Made by a program: the position numbers and the translations under genes
Shown here: positions 21,777 through 32,644 of the stretch, one piece after another
How positions within the stretch are numbered: the stretch's first letter is position 1
How the letters are laid out: each line of letters starts with the position of its first letter
Origin: Miscanthus floridulus
Lineage: Eukaryota > Streptophyta > Magnoliopsida > Poales > Poaceae
Direction of reading: 5' to 3'
Assembly (NCBI RefSeq): GCF_019320115.1
Contig: NC_089591.1
Span: 57,722,078 to 57,786,077, forward strand
Length of the DNA: 64,000 nucleotides
Notes under the pieces: model-generated
What the model was told of the DNA's origin: nothing
What the model saw: only the letters and a program-made list of their open reading frames with translations
The model's database searches: none

Positions 21777-21786
21777 TTTATTAAAC
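21777..21786. repeat. Target-site duplication TTTATTAAAC, left copy
   Basis: Identical to 31728-31737 over ten bases. The sequences outside the two copies belong to the same repeat field, as expected if one element was split by the insertion. Confidence 0.8.
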
Positions 21787-22305
21787 GATATTGATTGGGT
21801 GAGGACGTCCGGCCGATCCGTGCGCGTCCGGACGCATCCTCGCTGGGCCCACCCAGGAACAGTTTTCCCCACTCCTCATTCACTCTGAATCGGCACCTCA
21901 CTAGACCGTGATCGCGGCCGGATCCATCTCGCCGTCCGCAGACTCCACCGCGCGGCGCGGCGCCTCCACCACGCCATCCACTCGCCACGGCAGCCTTCAC
22001 CGCGCCGCCCGCCTGGCCCACACCGTTCGCGATGGCCCGCACCGCCCGCCTAGCCCGCTAGCCATACGCCCCCACCGCGGCGTCTGCCTGCAGCGGCCGG
22101 TCCACCGTGCCGCTCCACTCCACCCCGACCATCGTTGACTGTCTCCACGGTGCCATCCTACCGTCGTGACGACCATCGCGCGGCCCGCCTTCACAGGGAT
22201 TGCGATGGTTGCATGTCTCCCCAACCCTAGCAGTGCAGGTGCCATGCCGGTTGCCTGCCTCCCGCCTGCTCCTCCTTCTCCACCGCGACCAAATGCCGGT
22301 TCCGA

Positions 22306-25300
22306 GTGATGCATACGAGATCAGGCAGGGATGTGTCACCCGTCAGGGGCAACTCGCCCAGCAGCAGCGACGAGGAGGCAGATGCTGGGCGGGGACGTGG
22401 TCACGGGCGTCTGGCGGCGAGGAAGGTCCCCAATAGTAGGGCACGAGGGGGTCTGGCAGCGAGCAAGGTCCCCAACAGCAAGGCTAGCCAAGCATCTTCG
22501 AGCAAAGGACGAACCAACATCCCTGTGAAGAAATCTCCAATGAAGAAGGTCCCGAACCAGCAAGGTATGGCATTGAACATGTAGCTCCTGGGTACCTGAA
22601 GCATCTCATATGCACATTTTCAGAATTCATAAAATGCAACACACAGAATGATAGTGTGTTCAATGTATGTTGGTGGTGCTTGCTAGGCAGTTGATGCATA
22701 TGTCCAGTGACTGCAGATATTGAAAGAATATAATTGAAATCTTGAGATCAGACATGCCATTACTCTTTATTGCATATCCAATAAATTTTCTATTTATCAT
22801 ATATGGTCAAATGTATGTTGATTCCTGCTAGGGCTTATGTTGGATAGCAACTTTGAACATGTATACTGATTCCTACTGGAGTTAGTGTTGGATAAAAACT
22901 TTGAATATGATTCATTAAGCTGTCCTGTGTTGTTTCACCATAATATGTCCAGTGTTTCATACCTTCTTCATATACTTTTTTGCAACAATCAACTATAGGG
23001 CGTCTATATATTGACATGTTTCATTTTTTAAATGTGATGTGTTATCGGCGCATCTATGCTGTCCACATGCATGTTGGAACATGTAGCAACTTGTGTCTAC
23101 TTTTTTATGCGTTATTATGAACTGTGTACCCCAATTTTCGGATTTGATTTTAATATGTTGTTTCTTTGTCTTTTTATGCAGGAATTAATGCTCCCAAAAC
23201 CAAAGGCAAAGGCAATGGCGACCCCTTCACAACAAGATTTTTAGTCCACAGGATCCGTGACCATGAGTTCAGTCAAGATCAGATAGGGTGAATTGAAGAG
23301 GCTGGTTTTGGTGCTTTACTTGCCATGTCTGAGTTTTCCATCCCTGTGAAGCTCGTTGCATGGATCATGAAGTACATTGACGTTGATTTGAGAGAGTTTA
23401 GGCTCAAACATAAAGTCATTGTATTTGACAAGCAGCTTGTTTGCAACATTCTTGGTGTGCCTAGCGGAGAAGAGCCCGTTAAGCTTACTTCCACCGCCGA
23501 TCAATATGAAGCCTTCTAGAAGATTCGTGAGCCTTTTATGGATGGATTCAAAGGGAAGTGGCCCAGATGCATGGAGGTGTTGACTAAACATAAGGACAAT
23601 GACTCTTTTATGAGGGCATTCATGTTGCTGGCCTTGGGGTCTGTACTCTGCCTAGGAACAGATAATGCAACCACCCCATGGTACTTGTACAACTTACAGG
23701 ATGTCTCTAAAATAAAATCATTTGACTGGGCTAGGCACATCCTTGATGAGATGATGAATCAAGTCCGAAAGTACCAGACCCGTGATCCTCAAGCTGAAGG
23801 TGCTGCCGCAAGCCCCTACATTGGCTCCCGCCTTGCTGTTTTGGCGGTATGTTCATTTTTCCCTTTTGTCTTATACTCTTTTTTTAGTCCCATTGCAATA
23901 ACTTTGCTAATCTGTTGCATTGGTACTACCTCATGTGTTGCAGTAGTTATCTATATATGTTTTAGTACATATGTTTTCATATACTTTAGCCCTGATTTTT
24001 TACTGTTTCATTGGTACAACCTCATGTGTTGCAGTAGCTATCTATATATGTTTCAGTACATATATTTCCATATACTTTAGCCCTGATTTTCTACTATTTC
24101 ATTGGTACTACCTCATGTGTTGCAGTAGCTATCTATACATGTTCCATTACATGTGCTTCCATATACTGCAAGCCCGATTTCCTAATGTTGGGCCTTCATG
24201 TTTTTTTTGTTGTATGTAGATTGCTTACATGGACCACCTTGACATACCTGTTGACCGGGCTACTCACAAGATCAATTATTTTGTCCCACGAATTTGCTAT
24301 GTCACCAACAATGACTTTAAATTCATTGAAAAGGTTGACAGGAGTAAGCTGCAGCTTAATGCATATGGGTAGCAACCTATGAGTTTGATGCCTTTTTTCA
24401 TATTCATTCCTCTTTAGTCATTTCTTTTAGTTATTACATTATTTCTTGACATAATATATCTTCATTCATTGTTAGTTCCGAAAGATCGACCCCTACCCTA
24501 CCCCGGTGCCCATGACTGGTTACATTCCACCCCCACCGTCAATGCCTGAAGAAGAAGAAGAGCCCTGTCTGCCAAGTCTTAAGGACTGGCTGGATTACCC
24601 AGGCACTTCCAGCCATCGTCCAGTTGATACTTCTACGGTTGCCATTGAGGTGATTTTGTCAAAACCCTCTCATAATTTACAAACATGTTGCACAATGTGC
24701 ATTCATATGTTGCAGTGTAATTTTCCCCATGTTTCATTTACCCCACTTCATATGTTGTAGTGTCATTTCTTACATGTGTCGGTGACCCTATTTTTATATT
24801 GTGCAATTATTGTATATGTATATATATGTTGCAATTTCCTATATTTGACATTGCATATATTATTTTATTGCAGTCCCTTCTTGAAGAATACCAAGTTCTA
24901 TTGGCACAGCATAATTCTTTAGTGGAGAAAGATTTTGATGAGCTTGCGCAGGCAATGAAAGAGCAAGGAAAGGTGATCATGGCAAAGCATGGTGCTGAGT
25001 TGGCTTCTAAGTTGATCCATCTGAACAAACGTCTGAATGATGTTGCTGATTTGGCAAGTAAGATGAGCCAGCTGAAGAAACCTTCCAATGACAATACCAA
25101 CGTGCATCCTCCACCAGATCCAATAGATCCACCAGCTGAGTCACCCAAAAACCCATCCAGCCCACTAGAGAGTACAGGACACGCAAGTACTTCTAGTCCA
25201 CCAATCCCACCAGAGGACAGAACACAAGAACCAACTATTTTCGGTTCACCTATCCCACCAAAGGATAGTACAAAAGATCCAACTCCTTCACCTCCACCAA

Positions 25301-27755
25301 TCTCACCAAAGGAGAGTACAAAAGGTCCAATTCCTCCCAAGCCATCACCAAAGGAGAGTACAAAAGGTCCAATTCCTCCAAAGCCATCAGGCCCTTCATA
25401 TTTAGATGATATCCCTTCATTTGACTTATTCAAACCTGATGAACCAGAGTTCAAAGATGTGTGTGCAGAAAGATCAAGAAGCCCTACACCTACTAGTAAA
25501 CACTCTGATTTTTTCATCCATCTCATTTCATTTTATGTGTTGAAATGTGGCTTCTTCGTTTGACACATGTGTTTTTCCCTTTTTTTGTCCAGGGGACACC
25601 ACCATTGAGGCTTCCTAGGACAGAGAAACAGGCGTGAGTACAATCGAAAAAAGGAATAGAAAGAAGAGGAAAAGAATTCATGCTGGCCTTGGGCTGAATA
25701 AAAAAATCAAGGTTGATGATAATTCTAAAGAAATTTGGAACAAGTTTTTGGCTAAAAGAGCTTTTGATCAGGGATTCAAGATAGAGGGTCAAAGCCAACC
25801 ATGAGTTTACCCCCTCCCCACCCCACTACCTTTTTCACTTTAACTTGTCCTACACTTATGCCCTGTTTTATGTGGTGTTCAGATCTGTTTCATTAGGCTT
25901 GCTTAGTTGTTGCGAATGTATTATTCATCTGTTGAAACTAGCTCTTTTTTTGTTTTCGTATTTCATTCATACCTATTGCATTAAGTGATCAATTAGATTT
26001 GCTCGTTTGCCACCTCTGTAGTCTTCATTTTTTTAAAAATAAAATAAAAAGTAGCTCTACTTCATTCATGTGTTCAAGTAGGTGTTGCCATAGCTTTATT
26101 TAATTGTTGCAGCTGCTTGTTTCAACGGTTGAAACAAGCTTCTTTTGTTTTAACACTTCATTCATCTTTGTTCTAGTAGGTTTTGCTTATATGTTCATTG
26201 TTTATTTTACATAAGTTGTGGTAATTATATCGCCTTTTCTTTTCTACAAGGCCACCTTTAATTGAGATATTTGGCTTCCACGTTACGTACGATGAGTTCT
26301 ATGACTCCTTCAAGTCAAGGGGATTGGTTGGTAACAATGTAATGTCCTTGTGGATTTACCAGTTCAATCTTGACCACCTTCAATTGTTTGAAGAGGGAAA
26401 ACAAGAGATAGAAAATTTGCTTTCCCCCAGTTGGCCACGGTAATGATACAATACCCTGTGACTTTCCATTTGAAATTGAATTCCTAAAACTCATCTTTTA
26501 TTTAGCTCTTTTCCTTTTCCTTTTTCCACCTTTTTGGTGTGTGCTGGACTGGACTTGCTGAGTGTGGATCTAGCTTCTTTCAAGAATGATGAGACTTGTA
26601 AGAACCTTTACATCAAGATAAACAAAACATTTAAACTCGACAAGATGGATCTGGTACGTGAGCTGTATATACATTCTTTGTTTTCTTTGAAATACGATTA
26701 ACGAACCATATTACACTCATTTGTAATGTTGTCAAAGGTGCCACATTAATTTATTTAATTTTACATCACCATACTATGTAGATGTTCTTTCTGATAGTAT
26801 TTGAGAACCATTGGGTGCTTCTTTGTGTTAGTATGTTCATGAAACAAATTGCCTTCTTTGACTCTTTGAGTGACTCCAAGGAGAGCAAATGTTTGAAATG
26901 TGCCCAGAACTTGGTAAGTGGCTTCCTTGTTGTATCATGTGTTTTTTGGGTGTTTCAAGTAGCTTTTACTTTTAGTTGTTGCACATTTATTCCACCTTTG
27001 TTGAAATAGTTTTTGATTACTTGTTGCAACATATTTGTGGTTCTTGGTGTTAACTTCAACAGATATGATGACATATAATGTGCATATAATTTAGCTAGCA
27101 AGTGGAAAATTACCAAATAAGAGGATTTTGAAAATCTAGTGTCACTTGGTGTTTCTAAGTTGTCATTGTCTCTTGTACATGTTGCACATTAGTACTTCAA
27201 TTGTTGAAGTAGCTCTTGATTATCTGTTGCAATGTGTATTCCTTATTTGTTTCATTGTTTTTCAGATTTAGAATTTTGCAGCCAAAACAATGAAATATGG
27301 GGTCCTCAAAGCTAACGTGTCTTATTTTGCATGGATCTACCCTACAGGATACCCTAAACAAAAGAATTTGTATGTTTTCAATTTAGCATGTCGCTCCTTG
27401 TCATTATAGGCTAATGATTGTATGTTCACATTTTTTATTGTTCCTTTTCCTTAAAAGGTTTGACTGTGGGTTGTACACAATGGATTATATGGACGCATGG
27501 AATGGCAAGGAGATGGTGGTTTCATCACTCGAGCAAGTATGTGTTGCCATTCAAAAAATTTCTTATTGCAACTCCTATTTTGTCTCTAAATATGCTTGCT
27601 CAGTTTTGTTCTCCTTTCTTTTTTTTCATTATCTCTCTGCCCAGTGGTCGGTGCTAGAGTACAGGAAGCATGCTGCTGCGCTACTCCATCTATCAGCACG
27701 CAATATGGTTAAGCTAGATGACTTTATGAAGAAGTATGATGCCAAGGAGACCTGA
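22306..27755 (+). pseudogene. Ulp1-type (C48) cysteine protease gene of the MULE, about 12 exons
   Basis: Reading exon by exon on the plus strand gives a transposon protein with a C-terminal Ulp1/SENP-type peptidase. Approximate exons: 22306-22564, 23182-23846, 24220-24368, 24476-24649, 24874-25494, 25593-25800, 26251-26440, ~26540-26652, 26782-26912, 27267-27368, 27458-27536, 27645-27755; most junctions show GT and AG. The N-terminal part (EFSIPVKLVAWIMKYIDVDL, FDKQLVCNILGVPSGEEPV) is the domain usually fused to these peptidases. The middle is coiled coil followed by a Pro/Ser/Lys-rich spacer with repeated SPKESTKGPIPPKP. The catalytic triad is visible: His in ENHWVLLCV, Asp in IAFFDSL, Cys in FDCGLYTMDYM. 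Such proteases cleave SUMO-like proteins; the role in transposition is unknown. Stops at about 23289 and 23518 and a possible shift near 25610 indicate decay. Confidence 0.8.
23905..24180 (+). repeat. Three ~95-bp tandem units in an intron of the protease gene
   Basis: Units contain CATTGGTACTACCTCATGTG, TTGCAGTAGCTATCTATA and CATATACTTTAGCCCTGAT, with three copies at about 23918, 24010 and 24101. Each unit carries a TTGCAG acceptor-like site, so splicing of the following exon could be variable. Confidence 0.85.
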
Positions 27756-27939
27756 TCAAGTTGATGCTATGTACCTTAGGAGGTGTTAGGAGAACGATGT
27801 GCATTGAAACACCAGAATTCTTGTAAATATCGAGTGGAGTCCTGTTATGCTATGTGACAATATGTGAATGCTTGTGATCTTAGGTCATCATACCCTAGAA
27901 ACATCCTAGCATGATCTGGTAGTCAACCTTTGCTTTTGT

Positions 27940-28245
27940 ATAGCCACAATTTCAGATGTAACAGTATTGAAAATCTGATGTTTCATTAGAGCATTTCAGA
28001 TGTAACAGTAGTCAATCTTTGCTGTTGCATGACCACATTTTGAAGATGTAACTGTAGTGAGACTCGGCTGTTTCATTAGAGCATTTTAGATGTAATAGTA
28101 GTGAAATCATGCTATTTCATTAGAGGATTTTAGATGTAACAGTAGTGAGATTGTTGTTTCATTAGAGCATTTCAGATGTAACAATAGTGAAATTATGTTG
28201 TTTCATTAGAGGATTTCAGATGTAATAGTAGTTCTGTCCATTACA
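27940..28245. repeat. ~53-bp tandem repeat between the convergent MULE genes
   Basis: Five to six units carry GTTTCATTAGAGCATTTCAGATGTAACAGTAGTGA-like sequence, clearest from 27975 to 28240. The array lies downstream of the protease stop and 3' of the transposase gene, so it may contribute to both 3' ends. Confidence 0.85.
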
Positions 28246-28312
28246 AATGAGTGTTGTTGCTTCGTTAATCGTATTTCATTATAGCATTTATTTTTGCTGA
28301 AGCAAGATAAAT

Positions 28313-30422
28313 CTATAGCTTTAACTCAGTGTCCCTTAGATGCTTTGCTGCTGCCACGTATTTGCATGTCTCTACACCATGGCCTTCTTTGTGGCATACC
28401 AAGCACGCCAAGTCTTTGGCTTTGGTCTTCCTAGCCTTGGACTTCTTGTTCTTCTTGATTGCTTTATCTTTCGCTTGTCGAACAATGGTCTTCAAACAGT
28501 CAACTTTGTCCTTGGGCCTTCCCTTTAGATCTTTTGTCGGAGGGTTTTTGAACTTTGTTCATTTCACCCCTCCCTCCACCTCCTTTTCACTCCCAATAGT
28601 ATTTTTGGACCATTTTGCCACGAAATCAATACTCGGGTGGTTGCCTTCACCTTTTCCCTTAGCTGGTCGATCCCTTCTGAACCCACCATGTACTCTTTTG
28701 GCTCAACACAAGCATCAGCTACAAGCTGTGTCATTTTCCTACACATCGCATTGTATCTCAGCTTGTTTGTCACCAGAACACCAAACACTGGTTCAGGGCC
28801 TGACAAAATGTTGAGGCACTTTGAGCATTGCTTCTTCTGACCACCTGTGTAGCAGGTGCTTCTATGGTATGTGTTGCACATCAAGTGTGGTAAAGACTTT
28901 CAGGATGTGGGGACATAGGAGACCATCTTCATCAAAAATGTTACAAGAGCATGTGTATGTTTTAGACCCCTAATTCACAGCAACATTGTATGTTTTCAAT
29001 GTCGCCTCACATTCCTTGTATACTCGTTTCACCACCTGGAACACAAAGGAAATATTGTATGTTTTCAGAATCAGAAACTATAAAACAGGGGTATCATGGA
29101 ACACAAAGGCACCCAGAATTCTTATTGCACCATTTTCTTGAATAATGCATTCATACTCTCAGATCTCCCTATTGTGCTTGTGAAGGGAAAGAAGCATTTC
29201 ATAAAATATGCAGGCGCCCACATAGACTTGGTCGAAGACATGTTCTGGAAGTGTTTGTTGCCATGCATATCATACTTCACCTCTATGTTATGCCACAACA
29301 TTTCTAACTCTTCAGGTGACTCGATGAAGTTGATGCAATAGTCAAACTCATCTGCAAAATCTAGGTTGTTCCTGATTAACCAACCAAACTTCTCACAAGC
29401 TTTGCTTACCACATGAAACTTGCAGCACCTGTGTGTTGCACAAGGGAATACTTGTGCTATTGCAGCTTTCATGGCCCTGTCCCGGTCAGTCATGATGTTG
29501 GTTGGTGCCATCCCTCCAATTGCAGCCTTGAGTGTTTGCAGCACCCACACAAAGGATTTAGTAGTCTCATTCGGAAGCAAAGACAACCCAGTAGGATGCT
29601 TTGGGTGTGATTTTTTATCCCAACAATCGGCGCAAAGGGCATGTTGTACCGGTTAGTGCAGAACATCGTATCAAAGAATATGCAATCCCTGAAGCACTTG
29701 TACAACTCCCTTGATCTGCCATCAACCCAAAACAACCCCCTCACTGCATTCTCAGCATCTAGCTTGACAGCATAGAAGAAGCTAGGGCTCTCGGCTTGCA
29801 ACTTCTGGAAGTACTCTAGGACAGCATCCATGTCTCTGTACCTTACTCCTGCCCTCAAGTGTGTCCTCATGTTGGAGACATCCTTACTATTGAATGTTAG
29901 GTTTCCCACGCCTCTATGAAAGTCCCCTAACACAGACATGATCTGCATGGTGGATATGTTCCGATGATGTAGTGTCTTCAATAGCTCATAATTTGCCCAT
30001 GATATTCGTCTGTGGGAATGCAACTGCTTTACCCTGCCCTTTATCTTCACCATAGGGTGTGTGTGCTCTGCTTGAAACACCACGACCCTCCACCTTCCCT
30101 CACACAGACCCACAACCATGTAATCTGCCTTCTTCAACATGCTCTACTTCCTTGTTGCGGTAGTCATTATGGCTGTTGCGCTTTTCTTCTTGGATGCGGT
30201 TGTTGTTGATTATGATGCATTACTTGATGCATTGTCTTCCTTTTCACCAGGTGTAATCCTTGGATGAGAACACTCAAACTCCTTCCTTATCAATTGCTTA
30301 CTCACATGGTTGTTTCTTGATGAGCCTACCCTGATACTAAATCCCATCTTGAATGCATGAGCATTATACACCCTCCTTGCTTCCTCTAGTGTATCAAACT
30401 CCATTCCTTCAAATGGAACCAC
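28313..30422 (-). pseudogene. FAR1-type MULE transposase gene
   Basis: Reading down the minus strand gives a FHY3/FAR1-family transposase. The first visible exon (30422-30210) is the FAR1 DNA-binding domain start (FDTLEEARRVYNAHAFKMGF). It is followed at 30140-29590 by HPMVKIKGRVKQLHSHRRIS and the start of the MULE transposase domain (FFYAVKLDAENAVRGLFWVD, FRDCIFFDTMF, NMPFAPIVGIKNHTQSILLG). A frameshift at about 29590 is followed by TDRDRAMKAAIAQVFP and HRCCKFHVVSKACEKFGWL. A SWIM zinc finger follows (CSCNIFDEDGLLCPH, about 28905-28955) and a C-terminal CCHC knuckle, CLVCHKEGHGVETC (about 28370-28410). Two stop codons near the SWIM region and the frameshift show decay. Transposases of this kind bind the element ends and catalyse cut-and-paste movement. 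Confidence 0.87.
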
Positions 30423-30869
30423 CGGCTAGGAGCTTACAATGTCCTCTTCTTCTTCATCCACCATCTTGTCATCAGTTATATCCACCTCAACAACCTCACA
30501 TGGCTGACCTTTTGCCCCATGAGAAAGACTCCGATCAAGATTAGGGCCAACGGAACCCTGCATTGCAAATAATTATTTTGATGTAAAGAAACAAATTCAG
30601 TTAGAGTGCGCCCAGAAACATACTTCTAAAACATAGGCAACCATGTTAGCGCTTGAAGTTGCAGCAATAGGCATATTAGCACTTGAAGTTCCAGCAATCT
30701 GATGATGTCCAGTGACGGTATTTCTCCCTTCAATCATACCCTCCTACACATTTCAGAGTGTTTCAAATTTGGTTTAGTTCACATTTTGTTATAGATGTGA
30801 GGAAACTACAAAATAGGGGTATCATAGAACACACAGGCACCTAGAATTCTGGTTGCAGTTCAATCTGGT

Positions 30870-31130
30870 TTAGTGTTTCAGGAGTAATGTAACACATGTT
30901 TCAGTAGTGGTAAAATAGAGCATCTAGTCATGGTGTACACAGGGACCCAGAATTCTTGTTGCAGTGGACTCTAGTAAGTGTTTCAGTAGTATTGTAACAC
31001 ACGTTTCAGTAGTGGTAAAACAGAGCAGCTAGTCATGGTATACACAGGCACCTAGAATTCTTATTGCAGTGGAATCTAGTAAGTGTTTCAGTAGTATTGT
31101 AACACACGTTTCAGTAGTAAAACAAAGCAT
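30870..31130. repeat. ~120-bp tandem repeat in the 5' part of the transposase gene
   Basis: Units contain TGTTTCAGTAGTATTGTAACAC, AGAGCAGCTAGTCATGGTAT and CACAGGCACCTAGAATTCTT. Two good copies and one decayed copy are seen. A related unit is at 30790-30870, and traces occur at 29085-29130, so the repeat is scattered in the transposase introns. Confidence 0.85.
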
Positions 31131-31727
31131 CTACTGCAAAAGTATGGTTCCAAATCGCCAATGTTCAAAAATTTGTAGTCTGAAACAACACAACAAAATC
31201 AAATTGCGACATGAGATCATAGATGTACATCTTACATGCTGTTTTGAAGAAGAAGGGTTCGTCTCCACCACCTCCTTGCCCCTGGCAATTGCAACACGAG
31301 ACTCCAATCCGCCGTAGACGAAGCTTGAGCCCTCCTTGCATCCCTCTAACCATAGATCTGCCTCACGGCCCTCAACAATCGGCAGGGGATGACACCCCGC
31401 GGGGAACTCCACGTTGGAGAGGAGATGAGACATCTAGGCGTGGTGACTGCTGTGGAGGGGCACGATGAGGGGATGGGCTGCGCGGGGTGGGATGGCTGGG
31501 GGATGGTGATGCGGTGGGATGGCTGGGGGACAAGCGGCACAGCGGGATGCGGCACGGCAGAGGGACTGGCCGCCCGCGAGTGTGGGATGCCGCAACTGGC
31601 AAGTGAAGCTCTATTTGGATTGGTGCGTCCGACTCGAATCAAAATGGAACAATGCGCTGAAGCCGGTCGGGCGCTAGGTGCATCCTGACGCGCGCTGAAG
31701 CCGGGCGTCTAGGCACTAGGCTGTCGG

Positions 31728-31737
31728 TTTATTAAAC
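31728..31737. repeat. Target-site duplication TTTATTAAAC, right copy
   Basis: Exact partner of 21777-21786 at the right edge of the Mutator-like element. The host element's repeats resume immediately beyond it. Confidence 0.8.
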
Positions 31738-31755
31738 AAGAGTCGAGCCGAAGGC

Positions 31756-32031
31756 TCAGGAGCCACTGTAGTTTTTAAAGAAACAGGAGACGAAGGCTCG
31801 GGAGCCTTCGCAACTCTTTTGGAGCCTCTGTAATTTTTTTAAAGAACATGAGACGAAGGCTTGGGAGCCTTCGCAACTCTTTTGGAGCCTCTGTAATATT
31901 TTGAAGAACATGAGATGAAGGCTTGGGAGCCTTTGCAACTCTTTTGGGGCCTCTGTAACTTTTTGAAGAACATGAGATGAAGGCTCGGGACCCTTTGCAA
32001 TTCTTTTTTGTTTTTTTAAACAAGAGTCCAA
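31756..32031 (-). repeat. ~61-bp tandem repeat forming a repetitive minus-strand ORF
   Basis: Units GACGAAGGCTTGGGAGCCTT plus CAACTCTTTTGGAGCCTCTG start at about 31790, 31851, 31913 and 31975. The minus strand reads open over the array (92 codons) as repeated KELRRLPSLRLMFFKK-like residues in shifting frames. It belongs to the element that the Mutator-like element split, since it lies directly outside the duplicated target site. Confidence 0.85.
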
Positions 32032-32249
32032 GGATCTAACTTTATATTATTTTATTATACTTTCAATTATTGTTTATTTATATGTTTTTTTTTTTGAAAA
32101 AGGAAGGAACGGTTTTAGCAGAAAATAAAGCCTCCACAAGCTACAAAGGTTTAAAGACATCGTACCATTCACTCGAGGTCTTTACCTTTCCTCGGGTGTT
32201 GTCATAGGTTCAAACCTTCACTCTCGAAAAAAATTATTCGTGCCGAGCA

Positions 32250-32262
32250 TGGTGGGCGCCAA
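32250..32262 (-). other. Primer-binding site of a minus-strand LTR retrotransposon
   Basis: Read on the minus strand, the bases after the LTR end are TTGGCGCCCACC. Primer-binding sites beginning TTGGCGCC are common in grass Ty3/gypsy elements. This fixes the LTR at 32263 as a 5' LTR on the minus strand, with the internal region to the left. Confidence 0.7.
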
Positions 32263-32644
32263 TGTTGGGACAAGGGTCCCAGACAGGGTTGAGGGTAGAA
32301 GGCTTGTTGGTGGAGGCTAAGATCACTAGGTGAAGGGTTCATGCAGGGGTCACAAAGGTCTCGTGCGGAGGTCCCTAGACGAAGGTCGGTTGGACGAGGT
32401 TCCCCGATGGAGGTTCTGGGTAGAAGGTCCCCGAACGAAGGCCGGGGGAGGGGACTCATTAGGGTTTGCGAAAATGAGAGTGGGAGAGAGCCCCTTGTCC
32501 TCATGTTCTTGGCATTATATAGGCAACGACAATTTACAAGCGACCCCTCGATGGGGTGAAAATTGACAAGCCACTACACTAGCTACCCCTCTTGGGCCTC
32601 TTCCGGGGGGGAGTTGGCCCATATGAATATGGGCTCCCCCAACA
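32263..32644 (-). repeat. 5' LTR of a gypsy-type element, 382 bp, minus strand
   Basis: On the plus strand the unit starts TGTTGGGACAAGG and ends GCTCCCCCAACA, so it has TGTTGGG/CCCAACA inverted ends with TG..CA. Read on the minus strand it has a TATA-like GCCTATATAATGCC (about 32510-32523). The adjoining primer-binding site supports the call. Its partner LTR at the left was not found between 16 and 22 kb, so the left end of this element is decayed, truncated or not recognised by eye. Confidence 0.75.

Larger units (their letters stand above)
21787..31727. mobile_element. Mutator-like element (MULE) with transposase and Ulp1 protease genes
   Basis: A ~9.94-kb insertion with the 10-bp direct repeat TTTATTAAAC at 21777-21786 and 31728-31737; 9-bp to 11-bp duplications are the mark of Mutator transposition. 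The ends are only weakly inverted: GGACGTCCGGCC..GTGCGCGTC on the left against GACGCCCGGC..GCGCGTC read inward from the right. It holds a Ulp1-type peptidase gene (plus) and a FAR1-type transposase gene (minus), transcribed toward each other and converging near 27.8-28.3 kb. Both ends are GC-rich and look like promoters or first exons. Stops and frameshifts in both genes suggest it is no longer autonomous. Confidence 0.8.

Noticed and set aside
21787..22300. CACTA or hAT origin for the 9.9-kb element
   Set aside because: The 10-bp duplication and the FAR1-type transposase point to Mutator; there is no CACTA terminus or 8-bp duplication.
24807..25526. 239-codon minus-strand frame
   Set aside because: It is antisense to the Pro/Ser-rich exon of the protease gene and repeats the same residue pattern in reverse; it has no recognised domain.
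31131..31642. Minus-strand Pro/Ser-rich frames near the right end of the Mutator-like element
   Set aside because: They are in a GC-rich end with overlapping frames in all directions; likely leader sequence of the transposase gene, but no domain supports a protein.
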